A DNA stretch of 64,000 nt, taken from JAAFHB01 sp963675995. GTDB taxonomy: Bacteria > Bacteroidota > Bacteroidia > Bacteroidales > Prolixibacteraceae. The translations under genes and the position numbers were made by a program. The DNA is taken from contig CAXXIY010000002.1 of the NCBI GenBank assembly GCA_963675995.2, positions 2,170,001 to 2,234,000 of the forward strand. Direction: 5' to 3'. Below, piece by piece: positions 19,169-27,407 of the stretch; position 1 is the stretch's first letter, and each line of letters opens with the position of its first letter. The notes beneath the pieces were generated by a model that saw only the letters and a list, made by a program, of their open reading frames with translations, ran no database searches and was not told where the DNA came from.

Positions 19169-20422
19169 ATGCCATTTAAGTCATTAGAAATTATTGAACC
19201 AATTCTTCAGTCACTTCACGAAGAAGGTTATTCCATCCCAACTCCAATTCAGGCCCAGGCAATTCCCATTGTATTAGAGGGTTCCGATTTATTAGGATGT
19301 GCCCAGACAGGAACCGGAAAAACAGCAGCATTCGCCATTCCGATTCTTCAATTATTAAGCACCAGTCAATCATACGATAAGCGTAAGAAGATCAGAAGTT
19401 TAATTCTAACCCCAACGCGTGAGCTCGCGATTCAGATAGGGGAGAGCTTTAAAAATTATGGCAGGCACACCAAGCTTGCCTATACCGTAATATTCGGTGG
19501 CGTTAATCAATTTTCTCAAACACAAGCCTTGCAAAAGGGTGTTGATATTCTCGTTGCCACACCGGGCAGATTGCTTGATTTAATGAACCAGGGATTTATT
19601 TCTCTGAGAGATATCGAGATTTTTGTTCTTGATGAAGCCGATTGTATGCTGGATATGGGGTTTATTCACGACATAAAAAAGGTGCTTGCAGCATTGCCAC
19701 GAAAGCGTCAGTCCCTATTTTTCTCTGCAACTATGCCCCCCGAAATTGTGAAATTGGCTGACACCATATTAAAGAATCCCCGAAAGGTTGAGATTACACC
19801 TGGTCAACCAACTGTTGATATTATCGAACAGTTTGTTTACTTTGTGGATAAAGGGAATAAAAGTTCTCTCTTGATCGATGTATTAAGTGATCAAGATATA
19901 AAATCGGCGCTGGTATTTACCCGGACAAAACATGGAGCCGATAAAGTTGTAAAAGATTTGCTGCGCCATAATATCAAGGCTGAGGCGATTCATGGGAATA
20001 AGGCTCAGAATGCCCGGCAAAGGGCGTTGGCGAATTTTAAGGATCAGACAACCAGGGTTTTAGTTGCCACTGATATTGCAGCACGCGGTATCGATGTGGA
20101 TGAAATGGAGTTTGTAATCAATTATGAACTTCCTAATATTTCGGAAACTTACGTTCATCGCATTGGTCGTACAGGTAGGGCCGGTGCTAAAGGTACTGCT
20201 TTCTCATTTTGTGATGCGGAAGAAAAACCATTTTTAAAGGATATTGAGAAATTGATACGGAAAAAGATTCCCGTTATCGAAAATCATTCCTTTCCTCTTA
20301 TCGATCATCATCCTGTAAAAGTTCCCAAACAACAGCATCAACGTCAGCAGCGTGCGAATTATTCCCGGTCTAACCCGGAGGGTAACGGAGATCGGCACCG
20401 ATTAGTCCGGAATCCAAGATAG
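19169..20422 (+). CDS. DEAD-box ATP-dependent RNA helicase, RhlE-like
   Basis: A 417-residue superfamily 2 RNA helicase that remodels structured RNA, probably in ribosome assembly or mRNA turnover. Motifs in order: Q motif (YSIPTPIQAQAIP), Walker A (AQTGTGKT), Ia (PTRELAIQ), the DEAD box (VLDEADCMLDMGF), SAT, then in the second RecA domain ALVFTRT, ATDIAARGIDV and HRIGRTGRAG. The C-terminal extension is short and rich in Gln, Arg and Asn. It is expressed from its own promoter and followed by a bidirectional terminator. A second, different helicase of this superfamily lies at 38584-39906. Confidence 0.93.
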   Translation: MPFKSLEIIEPILQSLHEEGYSIPTPIQAQAIPIVLEGSDLLGCAQTGTGKTAAFAIPILQLLSTSQSYDKRKKIRSLILTPTRELAIQIGESFKNYGRHTKLAYTVIFGGVNQFSQTQALQKGVDILVATPGRLLDLMNQGFISLRDIEIFVLDEADCMLDMGFIHDIKKVLAALPRKRQSLFFSATMPPEIVKLADTILKNPRKVEITPGQPTVDIIEQFVYFVDKGNKSSLLIDVLSDQDIKSALVFTRTKHGADKVVKDLLRHNIKAEAIHGNKAQNARQRALANFKDQTTRVLVATDIAARGIDVDEMEFVINYELPNISETYVHRIGRTGRAGAKGTAFSFCDAEEKPFLKDIEKLIRKKIPVIENHSFPLIDHHPVKVPKQQHQRQQRANYSRSNPEGNGDRHRLVRNPR

Positions 20423-20435
20423 GGTTTATACAATT

Positions 20436-20476
20436 AAAAGATTCTTCGCGAAACAAAGTGTAGCGAAGAATCTTTT
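20436..20476. terminator. Bidirectional terminator between the helicase gene and the N-ATPase operon
   Basis: AAAAGATTCTTCGC (20436-20449) pairs with GCGAAGAATCTTTT (20463-20476), a 14-bp perfect stem with flanking A/T runs. It closes both the helicase gene (plus) and the N-ATPase operon (minus). Confidence 0.9.
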
Positions 20477-20554
20477 ATTCTGATTGCCTTTTCCGGGACA
20501 AGAGGGATCTCAATCCTAATTTATAAGCCAAAACATTCAATCTTTCAATTTATT

Positions 20555-21442
20555 CTACTCTCCTTTAAACAAGGCTTCGGAACCGGAAATAACATCAAAC
20601 AGCTCCTCATCAATCGTACTTTGGCGTAGTCGATGAAACGACCGGTTTAGATCTTCAAGTAGTTCATCAATGTTTTTCTCAGCCCGCTGCATGGCGGCTA
20701 GTCTGCTGGCATTTTCGCTCGCCAGAGACTCAGCACATGCCCGGAACAGGGAGATGAAAAGATACTGGCGTATAAGTCCGTGTAAGGTAGGCTCTAACCC
20801 GCAAATGGTTTCAGGAATATTGTTTGTTGGCCAAATTAGATGGTTAACACTATTGCTCCATTTTTCGTCGAGCGGAAGAAGGCGCTGCACAAATGGCTCA
20901 TAAAGCGCTCCGGGCTTTGGTTTGTTGTGAAAAATATACAATTGCGAAAATTCTCCAAATTCCCGGCGATTTTCGCTTTCGAGAAGTATTTGCCCAATTA
21001 GCGGGGTAATTGTGTTAACGGAATTGGGGACAGTGAATAATCCGGAAAGGGTAAATCCGTCATCCTCCAGCAGACCTTGTATTCGTTCGCCAACAGCCCA
21101 GATCAGTTTTTTACCCGGAAAGTTATCGAATGTATTTTCGGCAAACTCAGCGAGCACTTCATTGAATTGTCCAACGAGCCCCTGATCAGAGCCAAAAACA
21201 ATAGCGCCAATGTTCCCAGGTTGTTTTCGAACTGGTTTTTCAGTGATGGTAAGCTCACCTCTCTTTTGGAGACAAACAAACATCCCCATTTCGATTGTTC
21301 TGTAATATTCAGCCAATGAAATTACCGCCTTTTCATATTGTAGAATATTTGAAGCAGCCAACACTTTCATTGTACGAACAACCGATTCGAGATCTGTTGC
21401 TCCGTTAATCTTACGTCGCAAACTTTCCAATGTATCACTCAT
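20555..21442 (-). CDS. atpG: N-ATPase gamma subunit
   Basis: A 295-residue central-stalk subunit, the last gene of the N-type ATPase operon. The N-terminal helix contains LRRKINGATDLESVVRTMKVLAA and the C-terminal helix contains ASENASRLAAMQRAEKNI. Both pair into the coiled-coil rotor axle inside the alpha3-beta3 head. The sequence is clearly divergent from the housekeeping gamma subunit at 30833-31726. The ATG overlaps the atpA stop by 4 nt, indicating translational coupling. The overlapping genes and fixed order identify the operon as the Na+-translocating N-ATPase type. Confidence 0.92.
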   Translation of the reverse strand: MSDTLESLRRKINGATDLESVVRTMKVLAASNILQYEKAVISLAEYYRTIEMGMFVCLQKRGELTITEKPVRKQPGNIGAIVFGSDQGLVGQFNEVLAEFAENTFDNFPGKKLIWAVGERIQGLLEDDGFTLSGLFTVPNSVNTITPLIGQILLESENRREFGEFSQLYIFHNKPKPGALYEPFVQRLLPLDEKWSNSVNHLIWPTNNIPETICGLEPTLHGLIRQYLFISLFRACAESLASENASRLAAMQRAEKNIDELLEDLNRSFHRLRQSTIDEELFDVISGSEALFKGE

Positions 21443-22968
21443 CTATTTCCAGTATAGGGTTCAAGTGCTTTACCTGCAAGTTGCAATATTATCTGGCGGT
21501 CTTCTTCACTAAAAGGGGCAGCAGAAACAAACCGCTGCCGAATATCTTCAGGAAGTTCGCAAGCTGTATTACGCAATATCTGTTCAGCCTCTTTCATTTG
21601 GGGAAGGGGAACTGCATCAAAAAGACCATTTGTCAGAGCAAGAAGCACAACTATTTGCTCTGATAAGGTAATAGGCGATGAAGCAGGTTGCTTAAGACAA
21701 GCCCTTATCCGGCGTCCATGTCCGATTATTTTCCGGGTATGTTCGTCAAGTCGTGTACCAAACTTTGCAAAAGTCTCCAGTTCTTCAAATTGTGAGTAAG
21801 CCAGTTTTAAGGCGGCTGTTACTGAGCGATATGCCGGTCGCTGTGCTTTTCCTCCAACCCTTGATACCGATTTACCCACATCGACAGCCGGAAGGACACC
21901 TAACTCGAACAAGGTTGGCGACAAATAGATTTGGCCATCGGTGATGGAGATAAGATTTGTTGGAATATAGGCTGAAATATTCTGGGCTTCAGTTTCAACA
22001 ATTGGCAGGGCTGTTAACGAACCACCACCACGTTCTTTGCATAAATGGGTTGAACGTTCCAGCAGACGCGAATGGATATAAAAAATATCTCCGGGGAATG
22101 CCTCGCGTCCCGGAGGGCGGCGCAATAAAAGTGATATCTCACGGTAGGCACGGGCGTGATGCGTCAGATCATCATATACGATAAGAACATCCTTCCCCTT
22201 TTCCATAAAATACTCACCTATACTGGTTGCGGCATATGGTGCGATGAAATTAAGACCGGGAGCATCATTCCCCTCGGTAACAATTACAATTGTATACTCC
22301 ATGGCCCCTTTTTCACGAAGATCGGCCACCACCTTGGCAACAGATGCGGCCCGTTGTCCTATCGCGCAATAGATACATAACACATTCTGATCGTGCTGAT
22401 TAATAATTGTATCAATTGCTATTGCTGTTTTTCCTGTCTGCCGGTCCCCCATGATCAGCTCACGCTGTCCACGACCAACGGGAATTAATGCGTCAATAAC
22501 CTTTAATCCGGTCTGTAACGGGACTATTACAGGTTCGCGGTCAACAATAGCTGCAGAGGGGCGTTCAATGGGGAGTCGCTTATTAAAAATCACCGGACCC
22601 TTTCCGTCAAGCGGTTCACCTAGCGGATTGATAACCCTTCCTATCAGTGATTCACTCACCGGTACATCCATAACACGACCGGTACGCTCAACTTCATCAC
22701 CTGTATGAAGAAGAGCGTAATCGCCAAGAAGAACTACGCCAACCTCATTTTCATCTATATTAAAGGCTATGCCGTAGATATTTCCCGGAAATTTCAATAA
22801 CTCTTCAAAACCAACTCCCGGTAGTCCTGAAACCTTGACAACACCGGTAGTCAAAGAGGTGATCATACCCACTTCCCTGGGAATTAATTGTGGTTCAAAA
22901 TTTTCCAGTGACTGATCTATTCCATCAATCGTATTTTCAAGAAGATCTTTTAAACTAAAGGAATCCAT
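21439..22968 (-). CDS. atpA: N-ATPase alpha subunit
   Basis: A 509-residue non-catalytic nucleotide-binding subunit of the F1-like head. It shows Walker A GDRQTGKTAIAIDTIINQ, the segment LLLRRPPGREAFPGD, and the alpha-type sequence GSLTALPIVETEAQNISAYIP cut by the usual Thr/Asn positions. It is shorter than the 530-residue housekeeping alpha, and the N-terminal segment that contacts the delta subunit is different, which fits an operon without an atpH gene. It lies 9 bp after atpF and overlaps atpG by 4 nt. Confidence 0.94.
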   Translation of the reverse strand: MDSFSLKDLLENTIDGIDQSLENFEPQLIPREVGMITSLTTGVVKVSGLPGVGFEELLKFPGNIYGIAFNIDENEVGVVLLGDYALLHTGDEVERTGRVMDVPVSESLIGRVINPLGEPLDGKGPVIFNKRLPIERPSAAIVDREPVIVPLQTGLKVIDALIPVGRGQRELIMGDRQTGKTAIAIDTIINQHDQNVLCIYCAIGQRAASVAKVVADLREKGAMEYTIVIVTEGNDAPGLNFIAPYAATSIGEYFMEKGKDVLIVYDDLTHHARAYREISLLLRRPPGREAFPGDIFYIHSRLLERSTHLCKERGGGSLTALPIVETEAQNISAYIPTNLISITDGQIYLSPTLFELGVLPAVDVGKSVSRVGGKAQRPAYRSVTAALKLAYSQFEELETFAKFGTRLDEHTRKIIGHGRRIRACLKQPASSPITLSEQIVVLLALTNGLFDAVPLPQMKEAEQILRNTACELPEDIRQRFVSAAPFSEEDRQIILQLAGKALEPYTGNR

Positions 22969-22977
22969 ACTACATAA

Positions 22978-23766
22978 TTATGAAATGATCTCTTCACTAT
23001 TCATTTCCACATTCTGATTCAGCAATTCTGCCAGGTGGGTTTCCATCGATGTGAGATAGTCCTCAATTGTCCACGACACCTTAAAACCGTCTGAAATAAA
23101 CTCTATGCCACTGACTGATTGATCGCCGGATGTAAAGATGATATTGGCAGGGACCTTAAAATTGTTTTTAAGTGCATTTTGTATGGCAGATTGTTGTGCT
23201 AATGTCAAATCAAACATGCTTTGTACATAAAAATCGCCCGGAGAGCTTTTTAATGCCGAATAAAATGACTCTATTTCCTTTTCAGTTAATGCATTTAAAC
23301 GTTGGATAAATACGGTTGTCATCTGATCCTCCAAATTTACGGAGGCCAAATCGGACAGGGTTTTTCGGACGATGGCAAAAACCTCATTACGGGTAAGGCG
23401 GATAATCGATGTTCCAAGATTTTGCTGTTCACTCCTCAGTGATTCCTGCAGTCGCATACGCAGCGATTCAACTTCCAACCGTGTTTGTTCCAGAAGCTTT
23501 TTCTTTTCAGCATTAACTTCGCTGATCGCATTGGTTAACAGTTTGTGATGTTGCTGATTAATCTCTGAATTTTTTTTATGATAGTTCTCCAGTTCTTTAT
23601 TGGCATCGGCTTTAATTGCTTCAGCTGCCAGAAGTTGCCTGGCAATTAAACTTTCCCTTTCGTCAATAGCATCCAGAATTGGCTTGTAAAGGAACCGTTT
23701 CAAAAGCCAAACCAGAACTATAAAATTAACCAGTTGAGCAACTAGTGTTATCCAATCGAATAGCAT
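22978..23766 (-). CDS. atpF: N-ATPase b subunit with delta-like C-terminal region
   Basis: A 262-residue peripheral-stalk subunit, about 100 residues longer than the housekeeping b subunit (164). One N-terminal TM (about 4-22, WITLVAQLVNFIVLVWLL) is followed by a long charged coiled coil (about 35-130). The C-terminal part (about 177-247, with LTLAQQSAIQNAL and a hydrophobic Gly-Ile-Glu segment) resembles the C-terminal domain of the delta/OSCP subunit. Since the operon has no atpH, this part probably takes the place of delta at the top of the stalk; that is an inference. It is preceded by a strong AGGAGG site inside the atpE end. Confidence 0.9.
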   Translation of the reverse strand: MLFDWITLVAQLVNFIVLVWLLKRFLYKPILDAIDERESLIARQLLAAEAIKADANKELENYHKKNSEINQQHHKLLTNAISEVNAEKKKLLEQTRLEVESLRMRLQESLRSEQQNLGTSIIRLTRNEVFAIVRKTLSDLASVNLEDQMTTVFIQRLNALTEKEIESFYSALKSSPGDFYVQSMFDLTLAQQSAIQNALKNNFKVPANIIFTSGDQSVSGIEFISDGFKVSWTIEDYLTSMETHLAELLNQNVEMNSEEIIS

Positions 23767-23768
23767 AA

Positions 23769-24050
23769 TCAGCCTCCTGCAACTTTTGTAATCACGAAGT
23801 TCCAGAAAGGATTGGCAAAGAGAAGAATCATTGACACTACAAAACAGTATATCGCCATTGATTCAATCATTGCAAGTCCAACGAAGAGAGTACGTGTAAT
23901 TGTAGATGCTGCATCAGGTTGCTGAGCTATTGATGTTAATGCAGATACTACAGCTTTTGCTTCGCCCATTGCCGGGCCTATACTTCCTATTGCCATGGTA
24001 ATTCCGGCTGAAAGAATAGAGACTGCTCCAATAATTGTGATGTTGTCCAT
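23769..24050 (-). CDS. atpE: N-ATPase c subunit, predicted Na+-binding rotor ring
   Basis: A 93-residue hairpin of two TM helices that forms the ion-carrying c ring. Helix 2 carries the essential carboxylate in MIESMAIY (Glu63, Ser64, Tyr68), matching the Na+-coordination pattern E-S-x3-Y of Na+-translocating c rings. Helix 1 has Glu30 where Ilyobacter-type rings have Gln32, so each hairpin carries two carboxylates, a known feature of N-ATPases. The polar loop contains QQPDA. The upstream AGGAGG is the strongest ribosome-binding site in the window, as expected for the subunit needed in most copies. Confidence 0.95.
   Translation of the reverse strand: MDNITIIGAVSILSAGITMAIGSIGPAMGEAKAVVSALTSIAQQPDAASTITRTLFVGLAMIESMAIYCFVVSMILLFANPFWNFVITKVAGG
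23773..23778 (-). promoter_or_regulatory. AGGAGG ribosome-binding site of N-ATPase atpF
   Basis: Minus-strand AGGAGG, 6 nt before the atpF ATG at 23766. It overlaps the last codons of atpE. Confidence 0.6.
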
Positions 24051-24058
24051 AAAGCGAT

Positions 24059-24064
24059 CCTCCT
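24059..24064 (-). promoter_or_regulatory. AGGAGG ribosome-binding site of N-ATPase atpE
   Basis: Minus-strand AGGAGG, 8 nt before the atpE ATG at 24050, in noncoding DNA. Such canonical sites are absent before the other genes whose leaders I inspected. Confidence 0.7.
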
Positions 24065-24092
24065 TTTATAAATTTATTGATAGTTACCTATT

Positions 24093-24776
24093 TTAAGTTT
24101 CGATGTTCTTCTCTGATTCATGAGCGGCTGCAGCAATAAATACGGCAGCCAAAATGGAAAATATGTAGGATTGAACTGATCCTGTAAGTAAACCGAAAGC
24201 CGTCATCACAATCGGAAAAATAAAGGGTGTAATTGTTAGTAAAATACCCAGAATCATTACTCCGCTCATCATATTCCCAAATAAACGAACCGCCAATGCC
24301 AGTGTACGCGAAAACTCACTGATGATATGAAACGGAAGCATTATAGGTAATGGTTTTACATATGATTTAAGGTAGCTTACAATTCCATGCTCGGTGATAT
24401 TGAATACCGGTACAGCAAAAAAAACAGCAATAGCCAATGCTGCGGTGGTGGATAGGGAACTGGTTGGTGGTTCGTAAAAGGGTAAAATGGTCAGCAGGTT
24501 CGAAAGAAGCAGGAATAAAAACAGGGTTCCTAAAAAGCCAATATACCGTTTTGAATTATTTAATCCAACCTCCTCGATTTGCTTTTTTACGCCGATAACA
24601 ATCATTTCAAGAATACTCTGCCAGCGTGATATTTTTGTTGCGACAACAAGTTTTCGGGTAACACATATGGAACCTATCACCATTAATAGCATTAAAGCCC
24701 AGGTGGTAACTATTGTGAGGTTTAGTTTCACAAATCCAAATTCGAATAAAACCACATCATCAGGACTTAATCTCAT
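24093..24776 (-). CDS. atpB: N-ATPase a subunit
   Basis: A 227-residue membrane stator subunit that provides the ion half-channels next to the c ring. It has five to six TM helices. The essential stator arginine is in LALAVRLFGNMMSG, and a QSYIF segment lies in the last helix. Unlike the housekeeping a subunit (34877-35968) it has no long periplasmic N-terminal extension. It overlaps atpR by 4 nt. The leader has only a weak GAAAGGG purine tract. Confidence 0.93.
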   Translation of the reverse strand: MRLSPDDVVLFEFGFVKLNLTIVTTWALMLLMVIGSICVTRKLVVATKISRWQSILEMIVIGVKKQIEEVGLNNSKRYIGFLGTLFLFLLLSNLLTILPFYEPPTSSLSTTAALAIAVFFAVPVFNITEHGIVSYLKSYVKPLPIMLPFHIISEFSRTLALAVRLFGNMMSGVMILGILLTITPFIFPIVMTAFGLLTGSVQSYIFSILAAVFIAAAAHESEKNIET

Positions 24777-25078
24777 ATTACTTTCCCTTTCTCTTGATTG
24801 TGTTTTATTTCCGGTACCTCAGTAAACTTCATAATGATCATGCGGGCAATAACAAAGCCTGCCAGACAAATCAGTGCTCTCTCCCAGTGGGCATGCGAAA
24901 TGAAATAAAATGCTGCAATGGTGACTCCCAGGCGAATAAACAGGCTTGTCAAAAACCAAAGAGCAGGCGATTTTGACAGAAGAGCTCTCTTTGTAGTCCA
25001 CCAAAGACCGCCAAAGAAGAATCCACCCAGGAGGAATCCGGTAACCAACATTAAAAGGATCATTTCAATCTCATTCAT
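24773..25078 (-). CDS. atpR: N-ATPase subunit AtpR
   Basis: A 101-residue membrane protein with three predicted TM helices (about 6-27, 38-60 and 67-85). By position (third after atpC, before atpB) and topology it is AtpR, a small subunit found only in N-ATPase operons and thought to assist c-ring assembly; that role is not shown here. A conserved-looking Arg-rich turn (FVIARMIIMKF) follows the third helix. It overlaps atpQ by 8 nt and atpB by 4 nt, and its own AGGAGG site lies inside the end of atpQ. Confidence 0.88.
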   Translation of the reverse strand: MNEIEMILLMLVTGFLLGGFFFGGLWWTTKRALLSKSPALWFLTSLFIRLGVTIAAFYFISHAHWERALICLAGFVIARMIIMKFTEVPEIKHNQEKGKVI

Positions 25079-25397
25079 TTTTGTCCTCCTTATCTTTATG
25101 TATCTCTTTATCTTCCTGTGATAACCAATGCCAGGCTGTCATACATCCCACAATCAGACCTATAAGTAAAAGAGTAAGTGTCCAGGATTGTTTTCCCGGG
25201 AAATGTTTGTCCAGCCAAATACCAAGAAAGGCACCTAAAAGAGTAGGAACTGCAACAGACCAACCTACAAGCCCGAACATACCTAATCCGAATAGAACGC
25301 CATGTTTGGATCTTCCATTTTCCTTCAGTTTCTGTGTCTCTTTTGATCCAACCATTTGTCTGAATTCCTTTTTCTTTTCAATATGAGCCATAATCAT
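25071..25397 (-). CDS. atpQ: N-ATPase subunit AtpQ (AtpI/AtpZ-like)
   Basis: A 108-residue protein with a charged N-terminus, two TM helices (about 35-60 and 68-88) and a Lys/Glu/Asp-rich tail. The helix with TLLGAFLGIWLDKHFP carries the G-x3-G...LD signature of AtpI/AtpZ proteins. I chose the ATG at 25397, 2 nt after the atpC stop codon; a TTG at 25421 would add eight residues and overlap atpC. The family is thought to help Mg2+ uptake or c-ring assembly. Position between atpC and atpR is diagnostic of N-ATPase operons. Confidence 0.88.
   Translation of the reverse strand: MIMAHIEKKKEFRQMVGSKETQKLKENGRSKHGVLFGLGMFGLVGWSVAVPTLLGAFLGIWLDKHFPGKQSWTLTLLLIGLIVGCMTAWHWLSQEDKEIHKDKEDKNE
25085..25090 (-). 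promoter_or_regulatory. AGGAGG ribosome-binding site of N-ATPase atpR
   Basis: Minus-strand AGGAGG, 6 nt before the atpR ATG at 25078. It sits within the last codons of atpQ. Confidence 0.65.
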
Positions 25398-25398
25398 T

Positions 25399-25803
25399 TT
25401 ATTTTTGCCGTAATTCCTCAAATCGACGAATAAAACCCAATTCCAGCTTAGCCATTACTGAACGCACCTTTTTCTCCTGTTCATCAATATTCATAAACTC
25501 CTGGGCTACCACTTTGTGTAAATTACCTAGCTCTGACCCGCCAATAGCATCCCTTACTGATATCACCACATTGGGGCCGGCTTTTACAAGAATGCCCTCG
25601 TCTATAGCCAAATAGACCATAATCCCGGCCTCTGTTTCATATAAGAGTATTCCGGGAGCCAGTGCTGCGGTACAATCAAGACGGTGGGGCAGGAGGCCGA
25701 AAGAACCATGGAAGGTTTCGGCGACTATTCGCTTAATCCCTTTCAAATCGGCAAAAATCTGAAAAGGAAGCAGAATTTTCAGATTCATAAGCAGCGGTTC
25801 CAT
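25399..25803 (-). CDS. atpC: N-ATPase epsilon subunit
   Basis: A 134-residue epsilon subunit of the rotor stalk. It has the N-terminal beta-sandwich (about 5-85, with HGSFGLLPHRLDCTAAL) and a complete C-terminal helical region (about 90-134). The housekeeping epsilon at 28978-29220 is only 80 residues and lacks that helical region, so the two ATPases differ in this potential regulatory element. The gene lies 9 bp after atpD and is followed directly by atpQ. Confidence 0.9.
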   Translation of the reverse strand: MEPLLMNLKILLPFQIFADLKGIKRIVAETFHGSFGLLPHRLDCTAALAPGILLYETEAGIMVYLAIDEGILVKAGPNVVISVRDAIGGSELGNLHKVVAQEFMNIDEQEKKVRSVMAKLELGFIRRFEELRQK

Positions 25804-25812
25804 TTAGAAATG

Positions 25813-27225
25813 CTAAACTTGTTTGACGTTTTTCTTTAGTTCATCGATTCCCCCAATCATATAAAATGCACTCTCAGGGTAATCATTCAATTGGTCCTGC
25901 AGGATTAATTCACATCCATCAAGGGCATCTTTTAGCGGAACGAGTTTTCCGGAGATACCGCTGAATTGCTCAGTAGTAAAAAAGGGTTGGGTAAGAAAGC
26001 GTTCCAGTTTTCTGGCACGAAATACCACCTTACGGTCCTCCGAAGAGAGTTGTTCCAATCCGAGCATGGCAATAATATCTTTAAGATCCTCATATTGAGC
26101 CAGTGTTTGCCTGATGTCCTGTGCCAGGGTATAATGCCTGTCGCTTACAATTCCCGGTGTGGCCATTTTTGAGCTCGATTGCAGGGGATCAATGGCAGGA
26201 TATAACCCTTCACTTGCCCGTTTTCGCGAGAGGACGATTGAGGCTGAAAGATGTGAAAAAGTATGGACAGATGCCGGATCAGTTAAGTCATCAGCCGGAA
26301 CATAAACTGCCTGAATAGACGTAATTGCTCCTGTATCGGTATTGGCAATGCGCTCTTCCAGCCGCGACAATTCAGTGGCCAAAGTTGGTTGATATCCCAG
26401 GCGTGAAGGCATTTGCCCCATTAATCCCGATAATTCCATTCCAGCCTGAATAAACCGGAAAATATTATCCATCAAGAGCAGGACATCACGGTGCTCTTCA
26501 TCACGGAAATATTCGGCCATGGTTAGCGCAGCCTGTCCGATCCGAAAACGGGCGCCCGGGGGTTCATTCATCTGACCGAAAAGCATCACCATATTTTGCA
26601 ACACGCCGGCTTCCTTCATATCGCGATAAAGCTCTTCTCCCTCACGACAGCGCTCGCCTATTCCGCAAAAGATACTCATTCCCTGATGATGCCCAATCAT
26701 ATTATGAATCATCTCGGTAAGCAGTACTGTTTTACCAACACCTGCACCTCCGAAAAGTCCGGCTTTACCACCCCGTTCCAATGGGATGAGCACATCAATA
26801 AGTTTAATACCGGTTTCAAATACCTCTGATTGGGTTGATCGTTTCCCCAGTGGAGGGGGTTCCTGATGTATGGAGCGCCATTGAACATCAGATAAAACTC
26901 CTTGACGATCAATCGTATTACCAAAGACATCAAACATTCGTGAAATGATTCCTTTTCCAATTGGAGCTTTAAGTGGCCCGCCTGTATCTGTTACAACCAT
27001 TCCCCGGGCAAGACCTTGTGTTGGAGTTAAAGCAATTCCACGAAGCCGATTGACATCGAGCTGCGACAGTACTTCGATTGGGATTTGTTCCTTATTTCCA
27101 GCTTTTAAAAGCGTGCAAACGGGTGGTAAACCGTGTTCAAAACTGATATCCACGACACTACCGCGAACAGAAATTACTTTCCCGGTACCATTATAACCAT
27201 TTAAAATTGGGGTTATAGCATCCAT
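25813..27225 (-). CDS. atpD: N-ATPase beta subunit
   Basis: A 470-residue catalytic subunit and first gene of the operon. Walker A is GGAGVGKT. The catalytic Glu lies in GIGERCREGEELYRDM, and the segment YVPADDLTDPA is conserved. The C-terminal DELSEED-like motif is changed to LEQLSSED. No vegetative promoter with a TAnnTTTG box is visible in the AT-rich 85 bp upstream, unlike at many other genes here. The terminator beyond 27310 belongs to trpB. The operon encodes alpha, beta, gamma, epsilon, a, b, c, Q and R and no delta. Confidence 0.95.
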   Translation of the reverse strand: MDAITPILNGYNGTGKVISVRGSVVDISFEHGLPPVCTLLKAGNKEQIPIEVLSQLDVNRLRGIALTPTQGLARGMVVTDTGGPLKAPIGKGIISRMFDVFGNTIDRQGVLSDVQWRSIHQEPPPLGKRSTQSEVFETGIKLIDVLIPLERGGKAGLFGGAGVGKTVLLTEMIHNMIGHHQGMSIFCGIGERCREGEELYRDMKEAGVLQNMVMLFGQMNEPPGARFRIGQAALTMAEYFRDEEHRDVLLLMDNIFRFIQAGMELSGLMGQMPSRLGYQPTLATELSRLEERIANTDTGAITSIQAVYVPADDLTDPASVHTFSHLSASIVLSRKRASEGLYPAIDPLQSSSKMATPGIVSDRHYTLAQDIRQTLAQYEDLKDIIAMLGLEQLSSEDRKVVFRARKLERFLTQPFFTTEQFSGISGKLVPLKDALDGCELILQDQLNDYPESAFYMIGGIDELKKNVKQV

Positions 27226-27309
27226 CTGCTATTCAATTAATGGTTACCCTAAATATACAAAATATTTTAATAATAATTAAATATTTTTCTCATACTTTAT
27301 TTTTAAATC

Positions 27310-27350
27310 AAGAACCCCGGAACCAATGATTACTGGTTCCGGGGTTTCTT
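27310..27350 (-). terminator. Terminator after trpB
   Basis: AACCCCGGAACCA (27313-27325) pairs with TGGTTCCGGGGTT (27334-27346). The stem is perfect, about 60 bp after the trpB stop on the minus strand, followed there by CTTGATTT. A TTTCTTTT run also follows it on the plus strand. It insulates trpB from the N-ATPase operon. Confidence 0.8.
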
Positions 27351-27407
27351 TTATGTATTCAAATAATATGATTCTTAAGTAGCCTGATGCCTTAATAACC
27401 TAATAGT

